Positions 44,441-44,837 of a stretch of DNA of 44,837 nt are shown here, one piece after another. Under the pieces are notes generated by a model that was not told the origin of the DNA, ran no database searches, and saw only the letters and a program-made list of their open reading frames with translations. Every line of letters begins with the position of its first letter. Position 1 is the stretch's first letter. Source of the stretch: Flammula alnicola (Eukaryota; Basidiomycota; Agaricomycetes; Agaricales; Strophariaceae); assembly GCA_015499995.1 (NCBI GenBank), contig JADNRV010000370.1, forward strand, positions 1-44,837. The letters run 5' to 3'. A program made the translations under genes and the position numbers.

Positions 44441-44837
44441 TTATTCGGTGACTTCGTGGGCGCCGGCGCCATGATCTCTCAGTACCTTGTCGGCGAAGTG
44501 CATGAGCGGTGCTCCGTCTGCCTTCTTCCTTTGATCCCAATATCCTGCATCGATTCCTCTCATGCCTTCTCGGTCTCTCTCCGTCGTTCTCGCACTGACG
44601 CTATTTCTGGCATGCCGTGGCCAGTGGATTTCGTCTCTATGGATTTTATGGAACCTGGGCGTCCTTGAGTTACTTGGCTTCGTGAAAGTTCTTGTCTCCT
44701 GTCCAGCGTCGCTGTCGAACTTCTATGGCGTCGGTCCATTCTTGGCGGTAACATGCATATCCTTGTGAAGAAGACGCAGTAAAGGTGAGTACATACAGTA
44801 CATATGTCTTGTACTTGCAGCCGAAAGGGCAGATATC
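44441..44837 (-). CDS. 3' end of an unrecognised gene running off the window
   Basis: The last two exons fit well: 44761-44674 and 44606-44441, with a 67-base GT..AG intron between them in matching phase. The protein ends CYRQEWTDAIEVRQRRWTGD, KNFHEAKNSVSARTTERDRE, GMRGIDAGYWDQRKKADG, APLMHFADKVLRDHGAGAHEVTE and a TAA at 44443-44441. It is charged and probably helical and looks like genuine coding sequence, but I do not recognise the family. An upstream exon is probably present within 44790-44837 and beyond. Its donor could not be fixed with confidence. The gene is truncated only by the window edge. Confidence 0.5.

Overview
The window looks like a nuclear contig from a mushroom-forming basidiomycete (Agaricomycetes). 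Genes are cut by many short introns, mostly 45 to 75 bases with GT..AG ends. The families present are typical of that group: F-box/leucine-rich proteins, a DUF6533-type seven-helix membrane protein, a Kre9/Knh1-type small secreted protein, an NsdD-like GATA factor and a VC1184-like PLP enzyme. I see no rRNA, no convincing tRNA, no CRISPR array and no bacterial-type operon. All exon models are my own readings from splice sites, phase and family resemblance; none was confirmed by a search.

Layout from left to right. The last exon of a multi-pass membrane protein (562-1250, +) lies behind a palindrome-rich repeat patch. It is followed by an F-box-like gene with an in-frame TGA (2006-3795, +) and an intact 15-exon polysaccharide-deacetylase-family gene (3916-5673, +). 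Next is a divergent pair: a coiled-coil protein (5941-7753, -) and an unrecognised protein (7983-9672, +). A class V aminotransferase/cysteine-desulfurase-like gene (10573-12028, +) runs toward a secreted Kre9/Knh1-like gene (12268-12857, -). The stretch 12858-16425 has no confident gene and holds two patches of GGATGTC/GACATCC hairpins that look like transposon debris.

The second half holds TGS1 (16426-17633, -) and a FAD monooxygenase with one frame break (18699-20620, -). After these come the DUF6533 membrane protein (22900-24676, +) and a divergent pair of nuclear genes, nucleoporin NUP35/53 (25449-26836, -) and a NOL8-like RRM protein (27028-29003, +). A gene-poor 2.4 kb follows. Then come an F-box gene (31449-32837, -), a nucleoside 2-deoxyribosyltransferase-like gene (33404-33916, -), a 1010-residue GATA factor (34709-38319, -), a large uncharacterised protein with a conserved cysteine motif (40169-42916, -), and the 3' end of a gene that leaves the window (44441-44837, -).

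The most striking global pattern is a set of reading-frame breaks. Nearly all look like the loss of one base, most in or beside a short homopolymer. They concentrate at 28185-28915 and 42185-42545, with one more at about 19200. The protein sequence between breaks looks well preserved, so base-calling errors in the assembly or very recent decay are more likely than old pseudogenes. No obvious multi-gene system is present. The best candidates for something undescribed are the cysteine-motif protein at 40169-42916 and the hairpin repeat at 13.8-14.8 kb.
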